Shown here: one piece after another, positions 43,777 through 52,333 of the stretch
Position numbering within the stretch: the stretch's first letter is position 1
Layout: each line of letters opens with the position of its first letter
From: JAPLSN01 sp964482955
GTDB taxonomy: Bacteria > Spirochaetota > Spirochaetia > Treponematales > UBA12059
Length of the DNA stretch: 64,000 nucleotides
Direction: 5' to 3'
Assembly (NCBI GenBank): GCA_964482955.1
Contig: CAYZZW010000010.1
Span: forward strand, 1-64,000
Translations under genes and position numbers: made by a program
The notes under the pieces: model-generated
What the model was told of the DNA's origin: nothing
The model's input: only the letters and a program-made list of their open reading frames with translations
Database searches by the model: none

Positions 43777-45975
43777 TTACCTGCCGACGATCTCGAGGCC
43801 GGAATAGCGCGTGTAGAACCTGAGCTGCCTGCCGGTCTCGAAGCGGACGACGACGAGCGGTCCCGATTCGGTCGGCTTCACCTGCGCGACGTAGCCGGGT
43901 CCGTAGTCGTCGTGGTACACGGACAGGCCGGGCCGCCAGGGACTGTCGATCGCCTGACGGCTCGGGAGTTTCCCTCCGACGGCCTCCACCGCGCCCGGGG
44001 GGATCTCGGACAGGAAGCGCGAGGGCGACGAGTCCATGATCCGTCCGCGGAAGAGTCGGCGCCGGCACCAGGTCAGGTGGAGCTCGTCCTTCGCGCGCGT
44101 GCAGGCGACGTAGAACAGGCGTCGTTCCTCCTCGAGGTCGTCTCCCGCCTCGCCGTCGCGCGGAAAGATGCCCTTTTCGAGTCCCGTCGCGACCACGACC
44201 GGGAACTCGAGGCCTTTCGTGTTGTGCATGGTGATGAGCGTGACCGCGTCCGAGTCCGTTTCCCCCGCCACCGACGCGCGGTCCAGTTCCACCGCCTCGA
44301 GGAACTCCGCGAGCCCGGCTCGCGACAACTCGTAATCGCTCGCGGCGTTGAGGAGCTCGTCGAGGTTCGCGCCGCGCTGCTTGCCCTGCACGTCGTCGCC
44401 CGTCTCGTGGTACTCGCGGAGCCCCGATTCCTCCACGGCCTTTTCGGTCAGGGCGGCGAGGGAGCGCGCCGGATCGGCGGGCGCGCGGCGAAGGCCGTCT
44501 TCCCGGCGTTCGACGGCGATGGCGTCGTCGGTTTTCGGGCCGAGCAGGGCGCGGAGCCGCTCCACGAGCTCGACGAAGGAGCCGAGGCCCGAGCGCGCCT
44601 TGGCGGTCTTGAGCCGCTTGGACGCGCGGCGCGCGGCTTCGACGAGGTCCCCCGGATCGGCGACGCCGGGCAGCTCGTCCGCGGGCGCCCCGTCCGAAAA
44701 GGCTTCCCCGACGATGGCGTCGACGCTCACCGCGCCGATGCCGCGCGCGGGCTTGTTCACGACGCGCCGGAACGCCACTTCGTCGCGGCCGTTCGCCACG
44801 AGCGCGAGCACGGCGAGCGCGTCCTTGATCTCCTCGCGCTCGTAAAAGCGCACCGAGCCGACGATGCGGTACGGGAACTTGATCTTCGCGAAGAGCCGCT
44901 CGAACGCGAGGGACTGGGCGTTCGTCCGGTAGAGGATCGCGACGTCCGAGTACGAGCCGCCCGCCTTCCGCACGCGGTCGACGACGCGGGCCGCGTACTC
45001 CGCCTCCTCGTCGTGGTCGGCGAGCGTCGCGAGCACGGGCTTCCGGCCGCCCTTCCGGTCCGCGACGAGCGTCTTCCCGAGGCGGCCCTCGTTGAGGTCG
45101 ACCACCGCGCCGGCCACGTCGAGGATGCTCTGGTAGGAACGGTAGTTGCGCTCGAGGCGGATCACGTCGATGCCGTCGAAGGTGTCCGGGAAGGTGAGGA
45201 TGTTCCGCACCTCCGCGCCGCGGAAGCGGTAGATGGACTGGTCGTCGTCGCCCACGACGCAGACGTACGCGCCTTCGCCCGCGAGCGACTTGAGGAGCTC
45301 GAACTGCGCGACGTTCGAATCCTGGTACTCGTCGACGAGGATGACCCGGAAGCGCTGGTGGAAGCGCGACCGGATCGCCTCGTGCTCCGAGAGCACCCGG
45401 CCCGGGAGCAGGATGAGGTCGCCGAAGTCCACGTTGCCCGTCTTGCGGAGCCGCTCCTCGTAGTCGCGGTAGAGCGAGCGGAAGTTGCCCTCCGACGTGA
45501 TGTCCGAAAGCCGGGGCGAGTCCGGCGCGAGCGCGTAGTCCTTGGCCCGCGCGATGCGCGAGGCGACGCGGGCGCACTCGTTGCGGTTGCGGTCGGGCAG
45601 GATGGAATGGACGAGCGTCGTCGAGTCGTCGTCGTCGTAGATCGTGAAGTCTGAGTCGAGTCCCGCGGCCTTCGCGTTGCGGCGGAGGAACCACGCGCCG
45701 AAGGAGTGGAAGGTGCGGATGGTGGTGCGCGCGCACTCGGGCTCGATGGCGCAGGCGCGGTCGCGCATCTCGCGGGCGGCCTTGTTCGTGAAGGTGACGG
45801 CCAGGATGGACTCGGGCTCGAAGCCGCGCTCGCGGATCAGCCACGCGATCTTCGTCGTGATGACGCGGGTCTTCCCCGAGCCGGCGCCCGCGAGGATGAG
45901 GAGTCCCTTCCCCTCGTGCCTCACCGCCCGCAGCTGTTCCGGATTCAACGCCTCGAGGTACCCGTCATCGCCCAT
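43777..45975 (-). CDS. uvrD: UvrD/PcrA/Rep-type superfamily 1 helicase
   Basis: A 732-residue 3'-5' DNA helicase for repair and replication restart. Motifs: Q-motif LNPEQLRAV, Walker A AGAGSGKT (30-37), motif Ia VTFTNKAAREMRDR, Walker B VILVDEYQDSN, motif III VVGDDDQSIYRFRGA, motif IV RLERNYRSYQSIL, motif V TLITMHNTKGLEFPVV and motif VI RRLFYVACTRAKDELHL. Complete length. I choose the third in-frame ATG (45975) because a TTGACA-N18-GATGAT promoter ends 7 nt before it; there is no ribosome-binding site for any of the three. UvrD versus PcrA cannot be settled by eye. Confidence 0.93.
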   Translation of the reverse strand: MGDDGYLEALNPEQLRAVRHEGKGLLILAGAGSGKTRVITTKIAWLIRERGFEPESILAVTFTNKAAREMRDRACAIEPECARTTIRTFHSFGAWFLRRNAKAAGLDSDFTIYDDDDSTTLVHSILPDRNRNECARVASRIARAKDYALAPDSPRLSDITSEGNFRSLYRDYEERLRKTGNVDFGDLILLPGRVLSEHEAIRSRFHQRFRVILVDEYQDSNVAQFELLKSLAGEGAYVCVVGDDDQSIYRFRGAEVRNILTFPDTFDGIDVIRLERNYRSYQSILDVAGAVVDLNEGRLGKTLVADRKGGRKPVLATLADHDEEAEYAARVVDRVRKAGGSYSDVAILYRTNAQSLAFERLFAKIKFPYRIVGSVRFYEREEIKDALAVLALVANGRDEVAFRRVVNKPARGIGAVSVDAIVGEAFSDGAPADELPGVADPGDLVEAARRASKRLKTAKARSGLGSFVELVERLRALLGPKTDDAIAVERREDGLRRAPADPARSLAALTEKAVEESGLREYHETGDDVQGKQRGANLDELLNAASDYELSRAGLAEFLEAVELDRASVAGETDSDAVTLITMHNTKGLEFPVVVATGLEKGIFPRDGEAGDDLEEERRLFYVACTRAKDELHLTWCRRRLFRGRIMDSSPSRFLSEIPPGAVEAVGGKLPSRQAIDSPWRPGLSVYHDDYGPGYVAQVKPTESGPLVVVRFETGRQLRFYTRYSGLEIVGR

Positions 45976-45982
45976 GCCGCCC

Positions 45983-46012
45983 ATCATCGCCGCCGACCCG
46001 TTCCCGTGTCAA
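45983..46012 (-). promoter_or_regulatory. Promoter placing the uvrD ATG at +1
   Basis: Minus strand TTGACA (6/6), 18 nt, GATGAT (4/6), 7 nt, ATG at 45975. Confidence 0.5.
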
Positions 46013-46028
46013 CGATCGGACATTAAGA

Positions 46029-46264
46029 TTTACCACGAAGGTCACGAAGATGTTGCCACGAAGGACACGAAGGGAAGAGTACCAGGATCGAAAAACATAT
46101 TGTTTTTGCCTCGCGCTTTTATCGAATTGTTCAAAACACACTACTGGCTGTAAAAGTGCTGTTCGAAACCACTGTTTCCATGCTTTTTCCCTCTCTCCTC
46201 TTCCTTCGTTACCTTCGCTTTCTTCGTGTACTTCGTGGTACGACCTTCGTGCCCTTCGTGGTAA
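46029..46264. repeat. Dispersed repeat element filling the uvrD/phosphatase gap
   Basis: Left end TTTACCACGAAGGTCACGAAG, then CCACGAAGGACACGAAGG; right end CTTCGTGTACTTCGTGGTA and CCTTCGTGCCCTTCGTGGTAA, the inverse. AT-rich interior with no gene. With the uvrD promoter it accounts for the 312-bp gap 45976-46287. Confidence 0.6.
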
Positions 46265-46287
46265 TGTTTCGGCGCTTGGTCAGCAGC

Positions 46288-47553
46288 TTACAGAACGCCG
46301 GTGATCTGCGCCAGCACGAGGGTGATGTCGTCGTCGAAGGAAGGATCCTTCATGTACTGGATGAGTTCGGCGAGGAGGGTGTCGGCGGTCTCGTCGAGCG
46401 AAAGGCCGGGACGGGAGCCGACGACGCGCTTGACGCCGCCGATGCCGAACATCTCGTCGGCCGCGTCGCGCGACTCGACGATGCCGTCCGTGTAGAAGCA
46501 GAGGAGGTCGCCGGGCTCGAGGGCGGCTTCGGCCTCGCGGAAGACATGGTCGTCGATCATGCCGATGATGGGGTCGGTGGGCCCGAGCTCGATCGCGCGC
46601 CCGTCGGCGCGGAAGAGCAGCTGGGGCGGGTGCCCCGCGTTCGAATAGCGCATCGTCATCGCCTTGAAATCGAAGACGGCGTAGAACGCGGTGATGAAGT
46701 GGTCGGTCTCGATGATCTTCGAGAACTCCCGGTTGAGCTCGCCCATCAACGCGGCGGGATCGGGATTCTTCTGGTGCAGGTAGTCGAAGGAGCTCCGCAC
46801 CATCGCGGTGATGAAGGCCGGCGCGACGCCGTGCCCCGACACGTCGGAGAGGAGGAAGCCGATCCGGTCGTCGTCGAGCGCGACGATCGAGAAGAGGTCG
46901 CCTCCGACGCTCGCGAACGGGATGTAGCGGTGCGTGAAGGTCACGTGCGGCGTGTCCGGATAGCTCTTGGGCAGGAGACTCTTCTGGAGGTCGACCGCGA
47001 GGTTCATCTCCTTCACGTTGCGGCGGTTGCGCCGTTCGAGGGTTTCGAGCTCCCGCTTGAGCCTGCGCGTCTTCCGCACGAGGCGGCGGTTCAGTTCCTC
47101 GAGCCGGGAGATGCCCGTCAGCGAAGGGCGCTCGTCGGTCTCCCGCGTGGTCGCGCCCGTAGGCCGCGACGGCAGTTCCGACACGAGCTTGAACTCGGCG
47201 GCGTCCCGCGCGAGCCCTTCCTTGAACGCGTTTTGGGACGGAACGCCGCGCAGCTCGAAGGTCCGGTTCTTCCCGTCGGGATCCTCGACGGTCGTGATTT
47301 CCTGCACGTTCCCCGAGCGCATGCCCACGCGCGAAGCGGATCCCCGGAAGACCGAGTCGAAATCCTTGCCGACCAGGTCGTCGTGCGTGTAGCCGCGTCC
47401 GTGCCCCGCGCGGGGAAACACCGAGAGGATGCGGCCTTTCGAATCGAGGGCGACGAGGCAGGCGCCGAGCGACGAGAGGATGGACCGCGCGACCCGTTTT
47501 GCCACGCTTCGGGCGAACTCGGTCCGGTCGTCGCGTCCGGGGATTTTTTTCAT
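46288..47553 (-). CDS. SpoIIE/RsbU-type PP2C phosphatase
   Basis: A 421-residue soluble Ser/Thr phosphatase of the partner-switching type. N-terminal PAS-like region (SLGACLVALDSKGRILSV, about 25-110), a charged coiled coil (EELNRRLVRKTRRLKRELETLERRN, about 155-190), then the PP2C domain: LQKSLLPKSYP, VGGDLFSIVALDDDRIGFLLSDVSGHGVAPA (metal Asp residues), YSNAGHPPQLLF, LCFYTDGIVESRDA and DDDITLVLAQI. It probably acts on an anti-sigma-factor antagonist encoded elsewhere. ATG at 47553 with GGAAGC just upstream. Confidence 0.9.
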   Translation of the reverse strand: MKKIPGRDDRTEFARSVAKRVARSILSSLGACLVALDSKGRILSVFPRAGHGRGYTHDDLVGKDFDSVFRGSASRVGMRSGNVQEITTVEDPDGKNRTFELRGVPSQNAFKEGLARDAAEFKLVSELPSRPTGATTRETDERPSLTGISRLEELNRRLVRKTRRLKRELETLERRNRRNVKEMNLAVDLQKSLLPKSYPDTPHVTFTHRYIPFASVGGDLFSIVALDDDRIGFLLSDVSGHGVAPAFITAMVRSSFDYLHQKNPDPAALMGELNREFSKIIETDHFITAFYAVFDFKAMTMRYSNAGHPPQLLFRADGRAIELGPTDPIIGMIDDHVFREAEAALEPGDLLCFYTDGIVESRDAADEMFGIGGVKRVVGSRPGLSLDETADTLLAELIQYMKDPSFDDDITLVLAQITGVL

Positions 47554-47628
47554 GTTGCTTCCATTCTTACGCGGCCGCGGCGCGGGCACAAGTGCCTTCG
47601 GCCCTCGACGCAAATCCGGGAACGTCTC

Positions 47629-48912
47629 TCACGCGCCGAACAATCCGGGGACGACCCGCCCGTCGCAGTCCGGATACCTGAGTCCGAGGACGCGCGCGAG
47701 CGTGGGCGCCACGTCGGTCATCTCCATGTCGCCGAGCGCGGCGCCGGGCGCGATGCCGGGACCCGCGGCGGCGAAGAGCGTCCGGTAGGCGTCCTGGTCG
47801 GGGTGGTAGCCGTGGTCGGCGCCGAACGCGCCGGGCGCGGGCGCGTCTTCGACGATCGGTCCGTCGCGATCCTCGACGAACTGGACGCCGGGCTTGGCGA
47901 GCAGGGCGGCCGCCGCGTCGCGGTCCGAGCGGAGGCGGGCGAGAGCCTCCCCTTCGGCGATCGAGTCGACGCCATGGAGCGGGGCGAGCGCGGCCTCGTG
48001 CAGGACGGCGAGCGCGCGCGAACGGGCGTCGCCGTCCCGGGCGTGCAGGAAGGCCGAGCCGCCCGAACAGCGGCACCACGCCCGCCAGGAGAACGAGCCG
48101 TCGTTCCCGCCGCACAGCCCCGCGTCTTCCAGCAGTCTGTTGAGCCGCACGCGCCGCGTCGTGTCGATGTGCCCGTGGTCGCCGATCACGACCACCGTCG
48201 TTTCGTCCGCAAGCCCGGCGGCGTCGATCGCATCCAGGACGCGGCCGAGGCCCGCGTCGATCGCCTCGAGGGCCAAGGCGGCTTCGAGGGATTCCGAGCC
48301 GTGGTCGTGCTTCATCGCGTCCAGCGAAAGGAGGTGCGTCGCGAGGAAGCGCGGACGCTTCGTCCGAATCGTGTACGCGGCGGCGCGCCCGACGAAATCG
48401 TCGAGCTCGATCCGCGAATCGCCCTTGCGGTACTTGCCGAAACGGAGCTGCAAATCGAGCAGGTAGGGCAGGGTGCCCGACTTCATCACCTTGAGCGCGA
48501 GGTTCTCTCCCGGGAGCGCCGAGATTTCCGGGAAGTTCCACGTGATCTTCCCGCGCGCGACGAGGGGCCACAGCACCGCGGCCGTCGTCAGCCCCGCCTC
48601 TCGCGCCAGGTCGAAAAGGGTAGGGGACTTCACTTCGTCCGCGTACCAGAACCAGCGCTGGTCGTCCACCGGGACGCCCGGCTGGAGCGGGTGGTTGTGC
48701 GTCACGCCGTGCGTTTCCGGGTGCCGGCCGGTGAGCATCGTCGCGTGGACGACGTAGGTCAGGCTCGGGAAGACGGAGCGGAGGCCGGTCGACAGGGCTC
48801 CCCGCTCGAGGAGGGCCTTGAAGGAGGGCAGCGTGCGGACGCGTTCCAGTTCGCGGACTGACAGGCCGTCGACGGACACGAGGACGAGACGGTTTTGGGG
48901 CATGCGGTTCAT
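47629..48912 (-). CDS. Alkaline-phosphatase-superfamily phosphodiesterase (NPP type)
   Basis: A 427-residue enzyme of the nucleotide pyrophosphatase/phosphodiesterase group (PF01663). Metal and nucleophile sites: LVSVDGLS (Asp), FPSLTYVVHATMLTGRHPETHGV (nucleophile Thr near SLTY), VVIGDHGHID (Asp-His) and FGADHGYHPD. No signal peptide is seen, so a cytoplasmic substrate is likely; which phosphodiester is unknown. I pick ATG 48912 because a -10 box TATGGT ends 7 nt before it; the in-frame ATG at 48924 lies inside that box. Confidence 0.85.
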   Translation of the reverse strand: MNRMPQNRLVLVSVDGLSVRELERVRTLPSFKALLERGALSTGLRSVFPSLTYVVHATMLTGRHPETHGVTHNHPLQPGVPVDDQRWFWYADEVKSPTLFDLAREAGLTTAAVLWPLVARGKITWNFPEISALPGENLALKVMKSGTLPYLLDLQLRFGKYRKGDSRIELDDFVGRAAAYTIRTKRPRFLATHLLSLDAMKHDHGSESLEAALALEAIDAGLGRVLDAIDAAGLADETTVVVIGDHGHIDTTRRVRLNRLLEDAGLCGGNDGSFSWRAWCRCSGGSAFLHARDGDARSRALAVLHEAALAPLHGVDSIAEGEALARLRSDRDAAAALLAKPGVQFVEDRDGPIVEDAPAPGAFGADHGYHPDQDAYRTLFAAAGPGIAPGAALGDMEMTDVAPTLARVLGLRYPDCDGRVVPGLFGA

Positions 48913-48919
48913 GATATCC

Positions 48920-48949
48920 ACCATACCCCGGAAAGTACCGCTCTGCGAA
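48920..48949 (-). promoter_or_regulatory. Promoter placing the phosphodiesterase ATG at +1
   Basis: Minus strand TTCGCA (4/6), 18 nt, TATGGT (4/6), 7 nt, ATG at 48912. Confidence 0.4.
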
Positions 48950-48967
48950 TACCCGCTGTCCTCGATG

Positions 48968-49140
48968 GGATTCGCCACGGAGAGAAGCGTGGCGATTACT
49001 CTAGTGTTGTCACGAAGGTACGTGCCGTTCATGATCGCTGTTTTTTTCCTTTTACGCCTCTCTTTTATCTCAGTGCTCTCCGTGGTAAAAACTCCGAGAC
49101 AACGCTCGAGTACTCACTAAGCTTCGCTCCGTGGCTACCT
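48968..49140. repeat. Composite repeat element before an alpha/beta hydrolase gene
   Basis: Contains CACGGAGAGAAGCGTGGCGA followed by TTACTCTAG, then TGTCACGAAGG, an AT-rich part, CTCTCCGTGGTAAAAACTCC and CGCTCGAGTACTCACTAAGC. The last matches 5746-5776 with one change. Mixed version of the two repeat motifs. Confidence 0.5.
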
Positions 49141-49206
49141 TTCAACGGTAGGTCGGTTTCAACGGTGATTGCCTTCGTGCGGTGGATCGAATTGGAGGTT
49201 GCAGGC

Positions 49207-49914
49207 ATGCGTACCGGGGAATTCCGGATAGCCGTCGGCGGCGAGACGATCGCCTGTTCGGTGGACCATGCCGCGGACGGCTCCGCGCCGCGGGTGCTCG
49301 ACCTGCACGGCGGCGGACCCTCGCATCGCGGCAGCGCGGCGTACCTGTCGGAGACCTTCGTCGGGCGCGGCCTGGGCGTCGTGCGCTTCGACTTTTCCGG
49401 ACAGGGCGAGAGCACGGGGCTCATGGCGCGCTCGAGCCTGCGGAAGCGTCGCGACGAAGCCCTCGCGGTCGCCCGGCATTTCGGCATGCGGGACGGACTC
49501 ACCGTGGTCGGCACGAGCATGGGCGGCTACGTGGCTTCGTCGCTCGTGCCGGAGCTGGACGTCGCGCGCCTCATCCTGTTCTGTCCGGCCGCGTATTCCG
49601 CCCGCGCGCGGGACGTCGAGTTCGGCGCGGGCTTTACGGAAATCATCCGCGCGGAACGCTCGTACGACGAAACGGACCTGGACGACCTGCTCGGCGGCTA
49701 TTCGGGTCCGTCGCTCCTCGTCATGGGCACCGAGGACGAGATCATCCCGCAGGCGGTCACCGATCGCTACGTCGCGTGCCTCGGGAAAAGCGGCCGGCTT
49801 TCGCGCCACGACATCGAAGGCTGCCCGCATCCCATCCACCGCTGGTCCGAACCACGCCCCGAGGTCCGTGCCGCCATCCTCCGCGCCGTCATCGATTTCA
49901 TCGACGCGGACTGA
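49207..49914 (+). CDS. Alpha/beta hydrolase, YqiA/BAAT-like small esterase
   Basis: A 235-residue cytoplasmic serine hydrolase. VLDLHGGGPSHRGSAAYLSE (oxyanion loop), RFDFSGQGESTG, the nucleophile elbow VVGTSMGGYVASSL (Ser about 106), the acid region LVMGTEDEIIPQ and a C-terminal GCPHPIH with a candidate catalytic His. GGAGG lies 9 nt before the ATG. Single gene flanked by a repeat and by a convergent small gene; substrate not predictable. Confidence 0.8.
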   Translation: MRTGEFRIAVGGETIACSVDHAADGSAPRVLDLHGGGPSHRGSAAYLSETFVGRGLGVVRFDFSGQGESTGLMARSSLRKRRDEALAVARHFGMRDGLTVVGTSMGGYVASSLVPELDVARLILFCPAAYSARARDVEFGAGFTEIIRAERSYDETDLDDLLGGYSGPSLLVMGTEDEIIPQAVTDRYVACLGKSGRLSRHDIEGCPHPIHRWSEPRPEVRAAILRAVIDFIDAD

Positions 49915-49924
49915 CTGGGCGGGG

Positions 49925-50266
49925 TCAGCGCTGGCGGAGGCCGACTGAGAGCTTGCCCTGCTGCTGGCCGAAGCGGGCCATGACGGCTTTGTGGAGGGCG
50001 ATGTTCTGCTCCGCCGAGCCGTGGGGACCGGCGTTGACGCCGAGTTCCTCGGCGAGCTTCTTGCGCGCCGTCAGCGACGAATCCATGTCGAGCAGCTTGA
50101 GCAGGTCGACGATCGATACCTTGTAATTGCTTTTGCCGCCCTTCGCCGCGGCTATCTTGGCGAGTTCCGCGTCCACGTCAGCCGCGGTGGCGCCAGCGGC
50201 TTTCTGCGCGGCCGTGGCGGCCGCCTGCTCGGTCAGTTTCTTGGTCATGTCCTCGATGATGCCCAT
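49925..50266 (-). CDS. DUF3597 family protein
   Basis: A 113-residue small soluble protein. The C-terminal half, VSIVDLLKLLDMDSSLTARK followed by KLAEELGVNAGPHGSAEQNIALHKAVM, matches the DUF3597 pattern; the N-terminal half is an Ala-rich helix (EQAAATAAQKAAGATAADVDAELA). Function unknown; the family has a compact helical domain. AAAAGGAAGG lies upstream of the ATG. Convergent with the esterase gene, 10 nt apart. Confidence 0.8.
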   Translation of the reverse strand: MGIIEDMTKKLTEQAAATAAQKAAGATAADVDAELAKIAAAKGGKSNYKVSIVDLLKLLDMDSSLTARKKLAEELGVNAGPHGSAEQNIALHKAVMARFGQQQGKLSVGLRQR

Positions 50267-50335
50267 GGAGCGCCTTCCTTTTCGTATGAAGATGGTGGGT
50301 GGGAAGGGCTCGTCCCGTTCCCCGGATCTCCGTCA

Positions 50336-50364
50336 ACTCTAGGCCGGTATTCGCGCGTTGTCAA
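50336..50364 (-). promoter_or_regulatory. Promoter of the DUF3597 gene
   Basis: Minus strand TTGACA (6/6), 17 nt, TAGAGT (4/6), about 70 nt before the ATG. Confidence 0.55.
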
Positions 50365-50388
50365 CGAGAGCGGACGGGCGGGCCGCCG

Positions 50389-50417
50389 TTGCTTCGTTCC
50401 GGCGTTTCGACTAGACT
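50389..50417 (+). promoter_or_regulatory. Promoter of the small lipoprotein gene
   Basis: TTGCTT (4/6), 17 nt, TAGACT (4/6); leader about 40 nt with AAAGGAG. Confidence 0.5.
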
Positions 50418-50464
50418 GGATCGAAATGGTGTCTTCGACACGGAAGGCCCGCAAAGGAGAGAAT

Positions 50465-50773
50465 ATGAAGAAGAACGCGTTTTCCAAAATCGTGGGATTG
50501 ATTCTGCTCGCCGCCTTCGTGGTCGCGCTCGCGTCGTGCGGCAACGCCAACCAGAAGATCGTCGATGCGTACAAGGCGCTCGGCAAGGAGCTCCTCGCGG
50601 CCGCCCAGGCCGGCGACATGGCCAAGGTCGCCGAACTCACCCCGAAGCTCGAGGAAATCGGCAAGCAGCTCGAAAAAGCCAAGCTGACCGACGCGCAGAA
50701 AAAGGATCTGGCCGAATTCGGCGCCTCCATGCTCCAGGGCATGATGGCTCCTCCCGCTCCCGCGAATCCCTGA
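50465..50773 (+). CDS. Small helical lipoprotein
   Basis: A 102-residue predicted lipoprotein: MKKNAFSKIVGLILLAAFVV then lipobox LASC (Cys about 25). The mature part is an amphipathic helix pair (VDAYKALGKELLAAAQAGDM and KLEEIGKQLEKAKLTDAQKK) with a proline-rich end. No recognised family; it resembles small periplasmic helical lipoproteins. AAAGGAGAG precedes the ATG and a strong terminator follows, so it is a single-gene, probably abundant transcript. Confidence 0.7.
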   Translation: MKKNAFSKIVGLILLAAFVVALASCGNANQKIVDAYKALGKELLAAAQAGDMAKVAELTPKLEEIGKQLEKAKLTDAQKKDLAEFGASMLQGMMAPPAPANP

Positions 50774-50793
50774 GTTTCCGTCCGGTCCGTCGC

Positions 50794-50815
50794 GGCCCCC
50801 GGTCATCCGGGGGCC
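50794..50815 (+). terminator. Intrinsic terminator after the small lipoprotein
   Basis: GGCCCCCGG-TCAT-CCGGGGGCC, perfect 9-bp stem, then GTTTCG. It lies 21 nt after the stop. Confidence 0.7.
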
Positions 50816-50833
50816 GTTTCGTAAGTCAGCACC

Positions 50834-51832
50834 GTGAAGAACGAACGCCTGTCCGCCATCGTCGATTGTCTCCTCCTCGAAGGCCGCAAGAGCGCGCCCG
50901 AACTGGCCCGGCGCTTCGAAGTGTCGACGCGCACGATCTACCGCGACATCGACGCGTTGTGCGCCTCGGGCGTCCCGATCCGCGGGGAACCCGGCGCCGA
51001 GGGCGGCTACTCGATCGACGAAGGCTACCGCGTCGATCGATCTTTCCTGAGCCCCGACGAGGTGGCGGACGTCAGCGCCGTGCTCGGGGCGTTCGCCGCC
51101 GCCTCCGGCGACCGCGTTCTCGGCCATTCCCTCGGCAAGCTCAAGACCCTCGGGCCGCGCGGCGCGGAACTCGCGCGCTCCCGCGGCCCGTCGCTGCTCC
51201 GCAAGCGCGGCGAAGCGGCCAAACCGCGCGGCGCGCTGCCGCCCTCCCTCGTGGCGGATTTGTCGCCGTGGGGCACGCCCGGCTGCGATCCCGAACGCGT
51301 CGCGCTCCTCCGCCGCGCCATAGCCGAGCGCCGGCTCGTCTCGTTTTCGTACGTGGACGCGGACGGCCGCGACAGCGAGCGCGTCGTCGAGCCCTTTTCC
51401 GTCGTGGTCGGCGGGACCGTGTGGTACCTCCACGCCTACTGCCGCCTGCGCTCGTCCTTCCGCCTGTTCAAGATCGCCCGCATGCGGAATCCCGCCGTCC
51501 TTCCCGAGCGTTACGATCCCTACGCGCGCCTGCCCGTGCCGACGCCCTTCGCCTTCGAAGGCGACGACGGGCGCGCGGAGGAGGTGGAACTCGCCGTCGA
51601 AGGGCGCCTCCGCCAGACGCTCGAGGAAAACTTTCCGGGGCGCGGGGAAGGCCCCGACGCCGAAGGGCGCTGGATCTATCGCTTCGACTATCCCGTGGGA
51701 GCGTACCTGGTCAACTTCCTGCTCTACTTCGGTCCGGGCATCGTCGTCGCGAAGCCCGCGGCCCTGCGCGACAAGCTTCGCGCCGCGGCGGAAAAAATCG
51801 CCACGGACAACGCGGGTGCCGACAAACCCTGA
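50834..51832 (+). CDS. WYL-domain transcriptional regulator (YafY type)
   Basis: A 332-residue regulator. N-terminal winged helix: RLSAIVDCLLLEGRKSAPEL and RRFEVSTRTIYRDIDALCAS (about 5-45). The WYL domain spans about 150-310, with RRLVSFSYVDADGRDSERVVEPF and VVVGGTVWYLHAYCRLRSSFRLFKIARM; WYL is a ligand-sensing fold. GTG start at 50834, no strong ribosome-binding site. The DUF3795 gene lies 78 nt downstream on the same strand and is the natural target or partner. Confidence 0.9.
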   Translation: MKNERLSAIVDCLLLEGRKSAPELARRFEVSTRTIYRDIDALCASGVPIRGEPGAEGGYSIDEGYRVDRSFLSPDEVADVSAVLGAFAAASGDRVLGHSLGKLKTLGPRGAELARSRGPSLLRKRGEAAKPRGALPPSLVADLSPWGTPGCDPERVALLRRAIAERRLVSFSYVDADGRDSERVVEPFSVVVGGTVWYLHAYCRLRSSFRLFKIARMRNPAVLPERYDPYARLPVPTPFAFEGDDGRAEEVELAVEGRLRQTLEENFPGRGEGPDAEGRWIYRFDYPVGAYLVNFLLYFGPGIVVAKPAALRDKLRAAAEKIATDNAGADKP

Positions 51833-51910
51833 CGCGTTCTGTCAGGGACCTTCGCGTAGACTGTGCATGGAACGAAGGTTCCGCACTATGCTTGTGACGA
51901 GGAGGACGAC

Positions 51911-52255
51911 ATGAACAAACTGATAGCCCCGTGCGGGCTCGACTGCGCCGACTGCGCCGCGCGCAAGGCCACCCTCACGAACGACGACGCGCTCAGGGCC
52001 GCGACCGCGGAACGGTGGACCAAGGAATACGGCATCTCGCTCGCGATGGCCGACGTGAACTGCACGGGCTGCAAGGAGCCCGGCGCGAAGATCGGCCACT
52101 GCGCCGAGTGCGGCATGCGGACCTGCAGCACGAAGCGCGGTTTCGCTACCTGCGCCCCGTGCCCCGACTACGGCACCTGCGAAACCCTCGGCGCGTTCCT
52201 CAGGCAAGTCCCGTTCGCGAAGGCCAACCTCGACGCGTTGCGCGCCGCCCGCTGA
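51911..52255 (+). CDS. DUF3795 cysteine-rich protein
   Basis: A 114-residue soluble protein with eleven cysteines in pairs: IAPCGLDCADCAARK, NCTGCKEPG, HCAECGMRTCS and TCAPCPDYGTC. This is the DUF3795 pattern, probably a zinc- or Fe-S-binding module of unknown role. AGGAGGACGAC precedes the ATG. It follows the WYL regulator and ends before a strong terminator. Confidence 0.85.
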   Translation: MNKLIAPCGLDCADCAARKATLTNDDALRAATAERWTKEYGISLAMADVNCTGCKEPGAKIGHCAECGMRTCSTKRGFATCAPCPDYGTCETLGAFLRQVPFAKANLDALRAAR

Positions 52256-52270
52256 TCGTCCGTCGCTCGT

Positions 52271-52307
52271 CCGAAAGGGAAACCTTTCCGAAAGGTTTCC
52301 CTTTCGG
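52271..52307. terminator. Bidirectional terminator between convergent genes
   Basis: 52271-52287 and 52291-52307 are perfect inverse copies (17 bp) with CCG between; CTTT follows on both strands. It serves the DUF3795 gene and the DDAH-type gene, which face each other. Confidence 0.75.
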
Positions 52308-52333
52308 CTTTCCCTTCCAAAACCCGCGTCGGG